Positions 20,885 through 31,834 of a stretch of DNA of 64,000 bases are shown here, piece by piece (position 1 is the first letter of the stretch; each line of letters opens with the position of its first letter). The notes under the pieces are model-generated. The model was not told where the DNA came from. It ran no database searches and worked only from the letters and a program-made list of their open reading frames with translations. The stretch spans positions 47,701,175-47,765,174 of the forward strand of contig JAVGWX010000013.1 in assembly GCA_036924085.1 (NCBI GenBank). The letters are read 5' to 3'. Source of the stretch: Ariolimax columbianus. Taxonomy: Eukaryota > Mollusca > Gastropoda > Stylommatophora > Arionidae. Both the position numbers and the translations under genes were made by a program.

Positions 20885-21815
20885 TAAACCCTACTGCATT
20901 TTGATAATTTAAGAGTTGTTGATGTTGAATGCCACCAAAGATGATCAGTCCTCTTCCTACTGGCCATTAACCGGGTTATGAAGTCCACATTATCGTCAAG
21001 CGAAGGCGATAATAAATGGACATTGACGAGACAACTTGGAGATCTCGACACTGCCGATGATTTGGCACTTCTGTGCCATACCCACAGCCAGATGCAGAAT
21101 AAGATGAGTATACCCGAAGATAAGTCACTACAATTGGGACTAGAAATAGACAAGAGACAAAACACAGGTTCTGAAAATATATGCAATTAACAATGTTAGA
21201 ATTGGGCTAGAAGCCACCCACCTCCAGAATGTGGAAATTTTCACATACCTTGGCAGCAATATAGACATAGTATGAGGTATAGAAAGCGGTGTTCAGTTAA
21301 AAATACAGAAGCCGAGAAGAGCTTTCATTGTATTGAGGAATTTATGGAAGTCAACAGAAATTAAAACCATCACCAAAATAAAAATCTTCAACTCCAACGT
21401 AAGATTCGTTCTATTATATGGTTCTGAAACACGGAGGACACCACAGGCACTTATGAGAAAGGTACAGACTTTCTTAAATGGTTGCCTGCGCAAAATACAA
21501 AGGTGAAAATAACAGGACAAGATCACCAACGTCGAATTGATGGGGAAAAAAACATGATAAATACCAGAGGAGTAGGAAATACGGAGGAGACGATGAGTTG
21601 ACCACACATAACGAAAACCAATGGATAACATTACCGGACAAGCTTTGTTCTGGAATCTACATGGCAAGAGAAGAATAGGAAGACCAAGACACTCATGGAA
21701 GAGGGAGCTAGAAGCAAATGTAAAGGCGGAAAATACGACATAGACAGAATTGGTTCATGATGGGAAGACTCGGTAAGTATTTGTTGATGACCTACGCTCC
21801 ACATGGAACTGACAT
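20885..21815 (+). mobile_element. LINE fragment, RT to 3' end
   Basis: The frame at 20978-21190 reads LGDLDTADDLALLCHTHSQM, the RT catalytic box (ADD) and the following block. Later frames read TYLGSNIDIV, GSETRRTPQ, KRRIGRPRHSW and LEANVKAENTT. This gives RT motif 5, the YLGS block and the GxxRRGRPxxxW end. Many frameshifts. Dead. Confidence 0.75.
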
Positions 21816-22240
21816 GCTTTTTTATTTGATTGATTGATTTCGGAATACGGCTACGAGTATTTATTTAAGTTTTCAGCGACACTAAAGCTTGACCAGTTTG
21901 GGGGAGAGACATACGTTTAGCAGTGTTTAAATTGGGTATCTTTTCCTTTGAAATCGTCCTATTCGGCGTGTCTCTTATTTTAATGCCCTTGTGCGTTTTA
22001 TATTTTTTGTTTCCAGTAGAAATGTTTTCAAAACAAATAAAACAAACAGCGTTTTAGATCTTCGACATAAAAATGTATTCATCGGCCCAATTCTATTGAA
22101 ATACACGACATTCCCTGTGCCCTTTCCATTTCTTAAATGATGGCATCTTAATCACAGTGAACACTTACACAGCTATAGCCAAATATAACCCATATAATAT
22201 ATCCCAAGGTAACACAAAAAAATATGTATCGATAAATATA
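21815..22240. other. Unassigned sequence
   Basis: AT-rich stretch with no domain or family member recognised. Confidence 0.4.
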
Positions 22241-22244
22241 CACA

Positions 22245-23515
22245 ACTAGAGGATGTCAACGAGTACATCTGTACTGAGCACCTCCTCAATATGGAGAATA
22301 ACCTGGAACCTGATCTGACAAGATGTCGCCGCGGGCTGCGCAGCCTTGTTGTCCATTAGCACGGTCCCGGACGGTTGTCAAGACTAGAACCTACGAGCCT
22401 CTTTCTTCAATTCCACATGGACACTAAAAACATCACTGGAGAACAAATTGAGAGCGACCCAGGCCGCTTATGAGAAACGCTTTGTCGGAATTGCTCTCCG
22501 GGACTCGCGTGTTGAAAAGCTCCACAATTCTGACATAAGACGATCGTCCTTGTTGAATGATGTGGTAATCTATGGATGGGCAGGTCACATGTTGCGACGA
22601 AACGACGGTCAAGAGAGAACAGCGACAGCAGTCTGGTACCCCTCAGGTTAAAATAGACTACAGGACAGATCTCTAATGCGTTCCTGAGGTTAAAATAGAC
22701 TACGGGCAGATCTCTAATGCGTTCCTGAGGTTAAAATAGACTACGGGACAGATCTCTAATGCGTTCCTGAGGTTAAAATAGACTACGGGACAGATCTCTA
22801 ATGCGTTCCTGAGGTTAAAATACACTACGGGACAGACCTCTAATGCGTTCCTGAGGTTAAAATAGACTACGGGACAGACCTCTAATGCGTTCCTGAGGTT
22901 AAAATAGACTACGGGACAGATCTCTAATGCGTTCCTGAGGTTAAAATAGACTACGGGACAGACCTCTAATGCGTTCCTGAGGTTAAAATAGACTACGGGA
23001 CAGATCTCTAATGCGTTCCTGAGGTTAAAATAGACTACGGGACAGATCTCTAATGCGTTCCTGAGGTTAAAATAGACTACGGGACAGACCTCTAATGCGT
23101 TCCTGAGGTTAAAATAGACTACGGGACAGATCTCTAATGCGTTCCTGAGGTTAAAATAGACTACGGGGCAGACCTCTAATGCGTACCTGTGGTTAACATA
23201 AACTACGGGGTAAACCTCTAATGCGTTCCTGGGGTTAAAATAGAGTACGGGGTAAATCTCTAATGCGTTCCTGGGGTTAAAATAGACTACGGGGTAAACC
23301 TTTAATGCATTCCTGGTGTTAAAACAGACTACGGGGTAAACCTCTAATGCGCTCCTGGGGTTAAAATAGACTACGGGGCAGACATATAATGCATTGGTCA
23401 GACTCCCTTGCTGTACACAACAACATCCGAGACGCCTCTGGATTGAGGGCTTACTATGCAATGGACTTCCGTGACCCAAGACAGTGTCCGCTGGAAACAA
23501 AGTTTAGACCAGCAG
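22245..23515 (+). mobile_element. LINE fragment swollen by an internal 42-bp array
   Basis: Left of the array, MENNLEPDLTRCRRGLRSL and LRATQAAYEKRFVGIALRD lead to WAGHMLRRNDGQ and WYPSG. Right of it, HWSDSLAVHNNIRDASG and CPLETKFRPAV follow. Together these give the usual LINE C-terminal order: WAGH, WYPRG, KRxRGRPxxRWSD, LExxFRPAV. The array sits exactly where the basic GRP-RWSD block belongs. A related C-terminus lies at 34690-34935. Confidence 0.8.
22644..23392. repeat. 42-bp minisatellite derived from LINE codons
   Basis: About 17.8 units of 42 bp (14 codons) contain GTTAAAATAGACTACGGG. The leftmost units are nearly identical and those after 23180 diverge. In the LINE frame a unit reads G-stop-NRLRDRSLMRS, which parallels a G-x-KRPRGRPPTRW motif. 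Minus-strand frames stay open (266 aa) only because the unit is a multiple of three. Confidence 0.93.
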
Positions 23516-24230
23516 TTTTGCTGAGGAACGGGTCATTAAGATCAAGATCAACAATACACATTAAGAAGACGATCAACTGAATGCTGACAGTTTCGGCAGA
23601 CAGGGCTGCGTGGTTGCATTAAAAAAAATCGTTGAAATGTTTTGATTGGCCGTGTCAGCTTCACCTCAACCAACCTTAACTTGTTTTATCTTGTCATGTT
23701 CACAAATTTAAAACTCCACTTACGCCAGCGGTCAGGCCAAGACCGAGTACACAGGGGTGACTCGTGAAACAATTCAAACGAATTCATTATTATTTTTTAT
23801 TTGTTTTACATTTTATTCTCGGATTTTGTGAGTAGGATCTTGTACTTTCATTTTTTTCTTTTATTGTTGTTGTTGCTTTGATGTTTGCCTCACTAGTTTC
23901 TACTGGCGGAGCCACGCCCATTCCACCCCAGACCGTAGTCCATTGGGCGATATCAGGACGAATTACAGAAAAACCAACAATTTTATAGGTGGTAGGCGGA
24001 TCAGATTCGTGCGAGATTTTGAAAAATTACTTGCCGGCATGATCAAATCTGGACGGGGCCTGATGCTAATGACGGGTGGTACATAGTACACACCTAATGT
24101 ACTGGTATAGAGCAATGTAGACGCAAAGGAAAGTTGTACATCCAGGGAAAAGAAATCTATTGCAGAATCTGAATACATCGTTGAAATATGAATTGGTAGT
24201 CTTAGTCGATATGTCAATCTGCAAAGGTGA
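23515..24230. other. Unassigned, containing REP-G copy 1 (23882-23957)
   Basis: A 75-bp block starts TTTGCCTCACTAGTTTCTAC and runs to TGGGCGATAT. It recurs at 29805-29880 with few differences, so a small dispersed repeat is present. The surrounding sequence is unrecognised. Confidence 0.55.
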
Positions 24231-24231
24231 C

Positions 24232-24502
24232 TCAGTGGTCTCGAGGTAAGGTGTCCGTCTCGTGTGCCGGATTCAAGTTAAATATCTACCCAAATTGTTT
24301 GTATCTTTCCCCAGATGGTTGTTAAGAGCAGCTATAAATAGCGCCTAACAGGCTGCGGGTCTACTTAACTCTAGTATTTGAGTTTATTAAGATGGACTCG
24401 CACATCGCTTAAACGACCCTCCAACAAACTGGTTGTATACAGACTCTCTGTAGAGTCTTCTGAACCAATATAAAGACGTTGAATTAAGTTAAGTTTAAGA
24501 CG
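24232..24502 (+). mobile_element. SINE-D copy 1 (tRNA-like head, CR1-type tail)
   Basis: The head carries GTGGTCTCGAGGTAAGG and GGATTCAAG as A- and B-like boxes. The body has TTAAGAGCAGC and GCCTAACAGGCTGCGGGTCT. The 3' end has GGTTGTATACAGACTC with AACCAATATAAAGACG, then a TTAAG-type pentamer tail. Other copies lie at 45964 (minus) and 60210 (plus). The last 50 bp also end the CR1-like LINE at 20156-20205. Confidence 0.75.
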
Positions 24503-24639
24503 GTTGCGCTGGATCAGATCCCAACTCTTGTGCGAGTTGGTGGCATCCTGTATGTGCATTCCTCTGCTTAGCGGGCTGGGTTCGAGCAGTACTGTATTGT
24601 TTTGTTTGTTTTCTTTTGTTTTCAGTCGGTTCTGTCTCA

Positions 24640-25005
24640 GGCACGATGTGCCTAATGGAAGGCTAAATTGTTTGTTTCAGGATCACGAGTGTTGTACAGC
24701 TCGAACGAATATTGTCGTCGTCGAGTGGGGAGTCCTTCAGGAGGTCTTTATTTGTCGAGCGGGTACTACAGAGTGGCTGCTGTGCTCCGTTGTTCGTCTA
24801 GCCTTCTGACTACATGGCCAGCCCAGCGATGCTTGGATGTTTTGACATGCTGTATGACATCCTTGACGTGGGCCAATGCTCGGTTGTCACTGTTGTGTGG
24901 GTTTATCTGGCGCTGTTGCCTAAGTGATAGGCCCACTAGACGACGCTTCAGTGAGGTATTAACTGGTTCTCCATGGATTTTGTCAGAGACCAGTTTTCAC
25001 TAACG
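24640..25005 (-). mobile_element. LINE fragment (ORF2 C-terminus)
   Basis: The minus frame reads SLKRRLVGLSLRQQRQINPH, then VKDVIQHVKTSKHRWAGH and VVRRLDEQRST, and a degraded basic block. It is the same family as 17975-18295 (GLSLRQ, KYRWPGH). Stops at the WYP position. Confidence 0.7.
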
Positions 25006-25400
25006 ATATTGGTAACAGTGACTGCGAGCCCTCGCGATGTCAAGAATAGGGATTTAGGGACAAGATACTATGCAGCGTCAAATTTGGTTAGCTAAATGAA
25101 CAAAACTTTCACATGACGCGGTCGTGATTGCCAGCCATAAACTGGATACATTTTAGTCTGATGTGAGAGATGAGAATATCCAAAATAAACACAAACACCG
25201 GAGCAAATCCGTGTGAGTAGTCTGTCAGGCCCGCCATCGTGATTATCTCAAATATTAATACGCCAAAAAAGAGTCAAACGTTGAAAAACAAAAAAAACAA
25301 TAATTCAAGGCTACTTTGCGTCCAATGACAGACGAGCATGAGAAAGACAAGGGAAAACTGTGAGTGTGTTTCATGTTATCAGCAAGGGGAAGGCTTGGAT
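25005..25400. other. Unassigned sequence
   Basis: No recognisable feature. Confidence 0.4.
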
Positions 25401-25404
25401 ATCG

Positions 25405-25998
25405 TAAGTGGTGGTGGTAATGGAAGGGGTTTGTCAGCTAAAGGCAGGATGATGGTGTTAATGGAAGGGGTTTGTCAGCTAAAGGCAGGATGATGGTGGT
25501 AATGGAAGGGGTTTGTCAGCTAAAGGCAGGATGATGGTGGTAATGGAAGGGGTTTGTCAGCTAAAGGCAGGATGATGGTGGTAATGGAAGGGGTTTGTCA
25601 GCTAAAGGCAGGGTGATGGTGGTAATGGAAGGGGTTTGTCAGCTAAAGGCAGGCTGGTGGTGTTAATGGAAGGGGTTTGTCAGCTAAAGGCAGGGTGATG
25701 GTGGTAATGGAAGGGGTTTGTCAGCTAAAGGCAGGGTGATGGTGGTAATGGAAGGGGTTTGTCAGCTAAAGGCAGGGTGATGGTGGTAATGGAAGGGGTT
25801 TGTCAGCTAAAGGCAGGGTGATGGTGGTAATGGAAGGGGTTTGGCAGCTAAAGGCAGGGTGATGGTGGTAATGGAAGGGGTTTGTCAGCTAAAGGCAGGG
25901 TGATGGTGGTAATGGAAGGGGTTTGTCAGCTAAAGGCAGGGTGATGGTGGTAATGGAAGGGGTTTATCAGCTAAAGGCAGGGTGATGGTGGTAATGGA
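25405..25998. repeat. 41-bp minisatellite, 14-15 units
   Basis: The unit contains AATGGAAGGGGTTTGTCAGC and TAAAGGCAGGGTGATGGTGG. It is very homogeneous, with GATGATGG to GGTGATGG drift from left to right. I could not trace the unit to a transposon, though diverged LINE text begins about 100 bp to the right. Confidence 0.93.
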
Positions 25999-26099
25999 AA
26001 GAGGGCTTTTTCAACTTAAAGGAGGCTGTTAAATACATTATTAATTCCCACATCGTATTACCAAAGTCAGTCTTGGTCCTAACTAGAAATATATAAGAG

Positions 26100-26420
26100 C
26101 AAGAGGCAGAGCTGTGAGATGCGATGTGTGAGAAGTGCAGCGGGAAAGACAATCTCATAACCACATCAGCAACACCTCGCTGAGGCAGATAGTGGGGACA
26201 AACCCAGTTAGTGCCTACATTGGCTCCCTACAAAGCAAGTGGTTTCGTCATTTAGTCAGAATGCATTACGACCAGCCTGCAACAAGAGCCTATTATGTGC
26301 AAGTCTCCGGTCCACGAGCAAGGAGGCCGACCTCGACGTCAGGGGATCAAGGAAGTCTGTGACACACTTAGAAAATTAGCCCTAACGACAGCACAAACCT
26401 CCCACCTACCAATAGCAAGA
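26100..26420 (+). mobile_element. LINE C-terminal fragment
   Basis: Plus frames read NTSLRQIVGTNPVSAYIGSL, then WFRHLVRMHYDQPATRAYY and a broken GRPRRQG box. The WxxHLxRMxxxxPAxxAY block precedes the basic box in several LINE families; compare 39620-39800 (minus) and 62640-62850 (plus). Confidence 0.65.
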
Positions 26421-26574
26421 AATCTACGCATCCCGCCTTCTTATTCAGTGTCCATCTTTCTGCGTTATAAAATAGTGACGAGTATACATAATACCTGACA
26501 ATTCTCCTGTATGATTTATCTGTTTCGATGTCAGTATGTGTTCCTTGTTGCTGAATACCATTTTGGCTATTCAC

Positions 26575-27020
26575 ATTCTATATATAGAAACAAGGAACTA
26601 AAACTAAAGATCCTAAGGACACGCATTTCTCCTGTGGCAACCTATGGGTGTGAAACATGGACGATTACAAAAGCAATAAGAGCGAAGATCGGTGGTTTTG
26701 AAACACAGTGCTACAGAAGAGTCCTGAAAATCCCGTGGAACGGCACGACCTGAATGTAGAGAAGAATTGGCTCATGACGTAATGACCCGAAAACGGAGGT
26801 TTTTGGACACGTCAAACGACACAACGGACTGGAGAGAGCGGTTATGGAAGGCATGGTCACTGGGAAGAGAGACAGGGACTGATCGAGAAGACGATGGACC
26901 GAGGACATCAAGGAGACCCTGGATTTGACCTTGGAGCAGGCCAGAAGACTGATGAAAGATAGTTTTCTACAGACAGGCTGTTTGAGAGCGAAGGACATGC
27001 TACATGGTGATGATGAAATT
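26575..27020 (+). mobile_element. LINE fragment, C-terminal half
   Basis: Frames read LKLKILRTRISPVATYGCET, WTITKAIRAKIGGFETQCYR and RVLKIPW, then after shifts VFGHVKRHNGLERAVMEG and RRRWTEDIKETLDLTLEQAR. These are the YGCETW, GFExxxxRRxLxIxW, H-x-x-R and basic-W blocks of an EN-RT LINE. It ends near a GATGATGA run. Confidence 0.78.
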
Positions 27021-27029
27021 ATATATTCG

Positions 27030-27340
27030 ATGTTTTGTTTAAAGCTGCCTTCCTGTGACCTAGATAGAAGATACTCTGTATCTGTTCCAGGTGTTGATCT
27101 TTTGTCTGTATCTGCACATGGTTTCTTGTCACTTGTTCGAAGTATCACGGGCTTTACTTTCGTTACCAGGAACAAACAGGCAATCAAAGAAACTGTCAAA
27201 CTTATCAATATATGAAGTCATAACTGAAAAGTGTATGCACAAATACTTGACCAAAGAATATGACCAATTGCTGAATCTCAGCTCACGAAAGCTGTGTTTT
27301 GATTCAGTAAGGGAGCGAAATGCTTTATTCACCTTCAGAG
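27030..27340. other. Unassigned sequence next to the CR1-like copy
   Basis: It may be the 3' untranslated region of the minus-strand CR1-like element. It does not match the other copy's 3' end. Confidence 0.35.
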
Positions 27341-28505
27341 AATTAAGTACATCTAATATACTTTTTAATGTATTAGCTGACCCTGCCCCACTATTTCCTG
27401 TGGCAATGTATTTCAAGAATTCACTCTCCCAAGCTAACAAAATATTTTCTAGTATCTAATCTGGACTTTTCATTAATTAATGTGTAACTACGCTCGCTTG
27501 TTTTGTATGCGGTTGTACTTTGAAAAAACGTTCTTAGTCTATATTTATCCGTTCCCTTAATTATCTTATAAACTTGTATTAAATCACCTCGAATTATGCT
27601 CTTTTCTAGACACTGTAGGCCGGGTTTTCTCTGTCCTATAATTCTGGATTCCCCTATCAGTTCTGCCGCTCTTCTTTGTATCCTGTCTAGCATGTTTATA
27701 TCCCCTCTAGGATAAAGACTCCAGACCTGAACGCAGCACTTCAATTTAGGTCTGGGGATCAAGATGCTAAGTAGCACATGAGCCGCAGCGGTCAGCGACC
27801 CATAGCTGACTGCTAGCGTCAGAGCCAGCTAGCCAGAGATACGAAGACGCTTCTACCCCTCCACGACGTGATCCTAGATAACAGACTGCAGCAGGGCAGA
27901 CTGGCTAAGGCGAAGGGATGGAAGAGGGAATGCTAACCCGGTACTAAAAAAAAAATGATTGCTGAAGTCGGATGTGCTAAATCGAAAGGTGTAAATATCG
28001 TATTCAAGCTGTAAACTACGACACAACGCATTCCGTTCTCTGGATTACATTCTGCTACTTAAGCCCTTTTCAGGGTTTGGTAGCGGAGATTGAGAACGAA
28101 CGAGGCCAAGTCAATCTAGGTCTAATTAAAGCTTAATACGATTTAACTATCACTTACTCGCTCTAATGTGTAATGTTACATTTAATCATACCTGATATTG
28201 CAATTGCCTTTTTTCACTGCTACCTGGACTTGCTCACTTCTACTAACGGCGTGGGTCTATTTTTAACCCCTAGGTCCTATTACTTTTCTATCTTCCAAGT
28301 ATTGATTCTCTCCAACCCTTTATTCATATTCCATATTGGATCTACCCATGTCGATCACTACATTTATTTACAATAATTTTCATCTACCAGCTCTCAGACC
28401 ATTTTTAATTTGTTTCTAAATCCGACATATCCGCCTCTGCTTAAGTTGACACACCTAAGCATAGTTTTGTGCCATCCACCAATTTTGTAATATAGTTCCG
28501 TTATC
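27340..28505 (-). mobile_element. CR1-like LINE copy 2, split by REP-A
   Basis: Minus frames read DGTKLC (about 28470), RVGENQYLEDRK and VEVSKSR (about 28230-28330), then SGMIKCNITH and LIRPRL at about 28120. REP-A follows. Then RPKLKCCVQVWSLYPRGDI and IQRRAAELIGESR appear (about 27650-27740), GDLIQVYKIIKGTDKY, and lastly the FLKYIATGNSGAGSANTLKS region at 27350-27420. Each block has a partner in the CR1-like copy at 18995-20205. Multiple stops. Dead. Confidence 0.8.
27754..28110 (+). mobile_element. REP-A copy 5, inserted in CR1-like LINE
   Basis: Full-length copy. TCAATTTAGGTCT (27741-27753) and TCAATCTAGGTCT (28111-28123) form a 13-bp duplication with one mismatch, and both lie at the same LINE codons (RPxL). 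Its ending (GAACGAACGAGGCCAAG) resembles copy 3. Confidence 0.88.
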
Positions 28506-28525
28506 AATCTTGTAAATACGATGTA

Positions 28526-29296
28526 CCTTCAAAAAGTTCCCAGAATTAGTGGAAAAGTTCCCAGAATTAGTGGAAAAGTTCCCAGAATTAGTAGAAAAGT
28601 TCCCAGAATTAGTGGATTATATAGAAATAAGTTACAATAGAATTATCTACACTACATTTCCCCACTACACACCTTTGCCAACATGCATACAGCTGCTGGG
28701 AACATTGGTGGAACCCATTTTTTGACACCTCTCTCAGCTGTCTTGTCGCATTGGTGATAACGTCCTCAGCATCCTTTCAGTGCCGTTTTCAGTCGAGGGA
28801 ACAAGAATAAATCAGCAGGTGCCAGGTCGGGAGAATATGGAGGATGTTCCAAAGTAATCACATTGTGCTTTGCGAGGTACTGCTTCACCAGTAGGGATCG
28901 ATGTGCTGGCGCATTATCATGCAGCTGAATCGGAATGTTTGTTCTCCATTTTTTTGGTCGTTTTCTTCTGATTGCATCTCTTAAACGACTCAAATACTTG
29001 CTATTTCTTCATTGCGCTATCACCAAATGCTTTATTAAACAATAATTGTGTCTCTGAGGGTGACTTCACAATGAAACACCGAATTTGGCATTTGCACGTT
29101 GTTCAATCGAGGATGTTTTCAACTCCGACAATTCAACGAGCACAACACACAAACAAACTTCTGTTCGAGAGTATATGTGAAGGTCACATCTGCCATGTCC
29201 TTTAGTCAAGGTCACTACCAACTTATAAATATATATTCTCCATAATATCATCTTTCATTCAAACACGATTCGACTATTCCAGGAACTTTTTGAACC
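28526..29296 (-). mobile_element. Internally deleted mariner transposon
   Basis: Ends TTCAAAAAGTTCCCAGAAT (left) and, on the other strand, TTCAAAAAGTTCCTGGAAT form terminal inverted repeats next to TA dinucleotides (28524-28525 and 29297-29298). The minus frame reads SIEQRANAKFGVSL, an N-terminal helix-turn-helix start. After a large deletion it resumes with LRDAIRRKRPKKW, HDNAPAHRS and YSPDLAPADLFLF, which hold the second and third catalytic aspartates. At about 770 bp it is well short of the usual 1.3 kb. Inactive. Confidence 0.85.
28530..28615. repeat. 21-bp tandem repeat inside mariner end
   Basis: AAAAGTTCCCAGAATTAGTGG is repeated four times (one G-to-A change), so the terminal repeat itself has been multiplied at this end only. 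Confidence 0.9.
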
Positions 29297-29309
29297 TACC
29301 TCGTAGTAC

Positions 29310-29760
29310 TATATGTGAATGCGGATTGGACTAGCTACATCTACTATGCACAACGTGCTTGGAATAATGACAAGCTTTTCTTTAAAATATAAATCCGCAT
29401 GTACTAGTCTTGTGTAGCTCCAGTCTTGCTCTACTGCTGCGAAACCTGGACATTACTCAAACTTGAAATATCAAACTTGCAGGCCTTTTATATGAGCAGC
29501 CAGCGGTGTATCCTGGACATCCGATGACATGACTACATCCCACAAATAGAGATTTTTGATAAAACAGACCTGCAGGTAACCTCGGATACAGTAGACCGTC
29601 GCCGAGTTATTTTGTTCGATCGTGTCATACGGCTGGACGAGGAAACCAAGGCCTAAATGATACTACACAGGTCGCTCCTCGGCGTCAGAGGACTTCCCCC
29701 ACAAGATACTTCAGAATACCCTCATCAGGGGGAGGAAGACTAACGTCTGGTCAGGCAAAA
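29310..29760 (+). mobile_element. LINE C-terminal fragment
   Basis: Plus frames read LLYCCETWTLLKLEISNLQA and FYMSSQRCILDI, then DYIPQIEIFDKTDLQ and RRVILFDRVIRLDEETKA. This is the LLYGxETWxL block with its downstream region, in a family not otherwise seen in this window. Confidence 0.7.
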
Positions 29761-29804
29761 TATACTGATCAGACATGTTTTTTTATTTTTTTTTATTTTA
29801 CGTG

Positions 29805-29880
29805 TTTGCCTCACTAGTTTCTACTGGCGGAGGCGCGCCTATTCCACCCCAGATCGTAGTCAACTGGGCGATATTAAAGA
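29805..29880. repeat. REP-G copy 2
   Basis: Second copy of the 75-bp block described at 23882-23957. Downstream to 30095 is unassigned, GT- and GA-rich text. Confidence 0.65.
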
Positions 29881-30094
29881 CAACATGTGCTTGAATGTAT
29901 GTGTGCGTCTGTGTGTACCTATTCTAGGTTTGTGGGCTCTCAGAATTCAGCCCAACCAAAGTGCAATAGAAGGGCCTCATCCCGAGGGCGCGTGTGACAG
30001 TTATGTGAGAGTGTGATTATAGGACAGAGTAAAATGAAACAGAGTGAGGTAAGAAGAGAGAGGAAGGAGAGGATCAGACATGTTAGTCAGGGTC

Positions 30095-30375
30095 AGGCAA
30101 AATATACTAGCCAAGATCCTCACCTCGGCTTCCTCTTAGCCCTCCCTGGAAACTGGCTGTTTTCATGGCAGTCTGGCTAACAAGATAAGGGATCGACTTA
30201 ATCCCCGTAGTAGTGAGCGACATGCAGATTAAGTCAATCATAGCACACCCGCCTTCATCAGTACGCTCGGAATGTGAGGAAAGCTACTCCAACCAGCCAT
30301 TTAACGTCCTTTTCAGGGCGCACAAAAGAGTAAACCTACTCATTGTGGGCATGCGAAACAACAACAACAACCCTT
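30095..30375 (+). mobile_element. REP-F copy 2 with (AAC)n tail
   Basis: Shares CCTGGAAACTGGCTG, TCTGGCTAACAAG and CCTTCATCAGTACGCTCGG with the other copies. Ends in AACAACAACAAC at about 30358-30370. Confidence 0.78.
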
Positions 30376-30379
30376 ATTA

Positions 30380-30625
30380 GAGCCAAAGGGATTCTCTCGA
30401 CAAGATGGAGTCCCAGAAGAAGCCTTCCCAGAACATTATGGGATCAGTAGATAGCAGCCTCCCCCTCCGCTCTAGACGAGGCCTGGGTCCGTGTCGCAGC
30501 AATAGGCCATGGATGTGGCCGAACGACTCAATGAGTCTCAAACGCCTAATGGAACTTATTATTATTATTACGAAACAAGACTTTGGAATACAAAAACAAT
30601 TATCAGAGCATTTTTCCAAATAAAT
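30380..30625. other. Unassigned, short ATT run
   Basis: A plus frame of 72 codons ends in SLKRLMEL and an (ATT)n run (30557-30570). It could be another retroelement 3' end, but no motif is decisive. Confidence 0.3.
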
Positions 30626-30627
30626 AT

Positions 30628-31775
30628 TCGTGTTCTTCTTCGATCAACTGATGCTATGCTTCTAGTCCAGTGAGGTTCACGACCAACCGATGCTATGCTT
30701 CTAGTCCGGTGAGGTTCACGATCAACTGATGCTTTGCTTCTAGTCTGGTGAGGTTCACGACCAACTGATGCTATGCTTCTAGTCCGGTGAGGTTCACGAT
30801 CAACTGATGCTATGCTTCTAGTCCGGTGAGGTTCACGATCAACTGATGCTTTGCTTCTAGTCTGGTGAGGTTCACGACCAACTGATGTTATGCTTCTAGT
30901 CCGGTGAGGATCACGATCAACTGATGCTTTGCTTCTAGTCCGGGGAGGTTCACGACCAACCGATGCTATGCTTCTAGTCCGTTGAGGTTCACGATCAACT
31001 GATGATGTGCTTCTAGTCCGGGGAGGTTCACGAAAGAGACTGTGCGCTTCAGGTCTTCAACGTTCATCCACAGCTTGTCGAACATGGTCGATCACCCGGA
31101 CCAGACTGCCTCACTTTGGTCTGCATAAGTGAGCCAATCGTGCTGGATATATATTCCGGTTTTTGTTTGGAGCTGCGCAATCGCACGTGCCGGGGTATCT
31201 GAGACCCTATTCTGTGGAGATGGGCCTTGTGTCTTCTGTCTCGTTCTGAGTCTGAAGAATCTTGTCTGCCAAACTCTGCCAAGTGTATCTATCTTATCAT
31301 TTTCTGGTTTGTGTTACTTGTGCTGGTCTCCCCATTCCGGCCTCAAGGATCATTTTATGGCTGTCTTTGCTTCTTTATATCTTCCACCTTTTGCGAGCGC
31401 ATCTGCCTTCTCGTTTCCAAGGATCGCACAGTGGACCGAAATACACAGTAGTACTAAATCTGTTCTTTAGAACAGCAACACCGTTATATTGTATTTCGTG
31501 TGAGAGTTTATCTTGTTTGGGGTTTGAGATGGCTCGGACTTCGCTAATGGAGTCTGTTAGAATTACCGCTTTTCTCGTAGTGTTTTGGCCGATACGAATC
31601 TGAATTGTTCCATGTACAACTGTTGTCCAGTTCTGATATTAGTACGCGTCTGTCCTGTCGGTGTGGAATGACTTTTCATGCCGCCATTGAAGTGTGCAAT
31701 ATAGATTCCAATGTGTTCTCCTTTACTGCTCTCCGGGGACGATGCATCTGAGTACACACCTGGTTACATATTCAT
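30628..31775 (-). mobile_element. RNase H-bearing LINE 3' end with internal 39-bp array
   Basis: Minus frames read YSDASSPES (first RNase H aspartate segment, about 31750), SEVRAISNPKQDKLSHEIQ, then HCAILGNEKADALAKGG (His/Asp segment, about 31410). RLRTRQK and TKTGIYIQHDWL follow. LWMNVEDLKRTVSFVN comes next, just upstream of the array. After the array the strand ends in GAAGAAGAA. This is an RNase H LINE related to, but distinct from, LINE-R. Frameshifts separate the blocks. Confidence 0.78.
30644..31033. repeat. 39-bp minisatellite, ten units, at a LINE C-terminus
   Basis: Exactly ten 39-bp units contain TCAACTGATGCTATGCTTC and AGTCCGGTGAGGTTCACGA. On the minus strand the unit encodes VNLTGLEA, a stop, then HQLI. 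The flanking LINE frame enters it as SFVN, so the unit holds the protein's end and the adjoining untranslated bases. Confidence 0.93.
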
Positions 31776-31834
31776 AAAGGTGTCATAAGAACAACTGATG
31801 GAAGGGAATACGCTGTTGAAATAATTTCATCAGT

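Noticed and set aside
22700..23500. Minus-strand 266-codon frame with 14-residue repeats
   Set aside because: The 42-bp array is explained by plus-strand LINE codons on both sides; no start or family supports a minus-strand gene.
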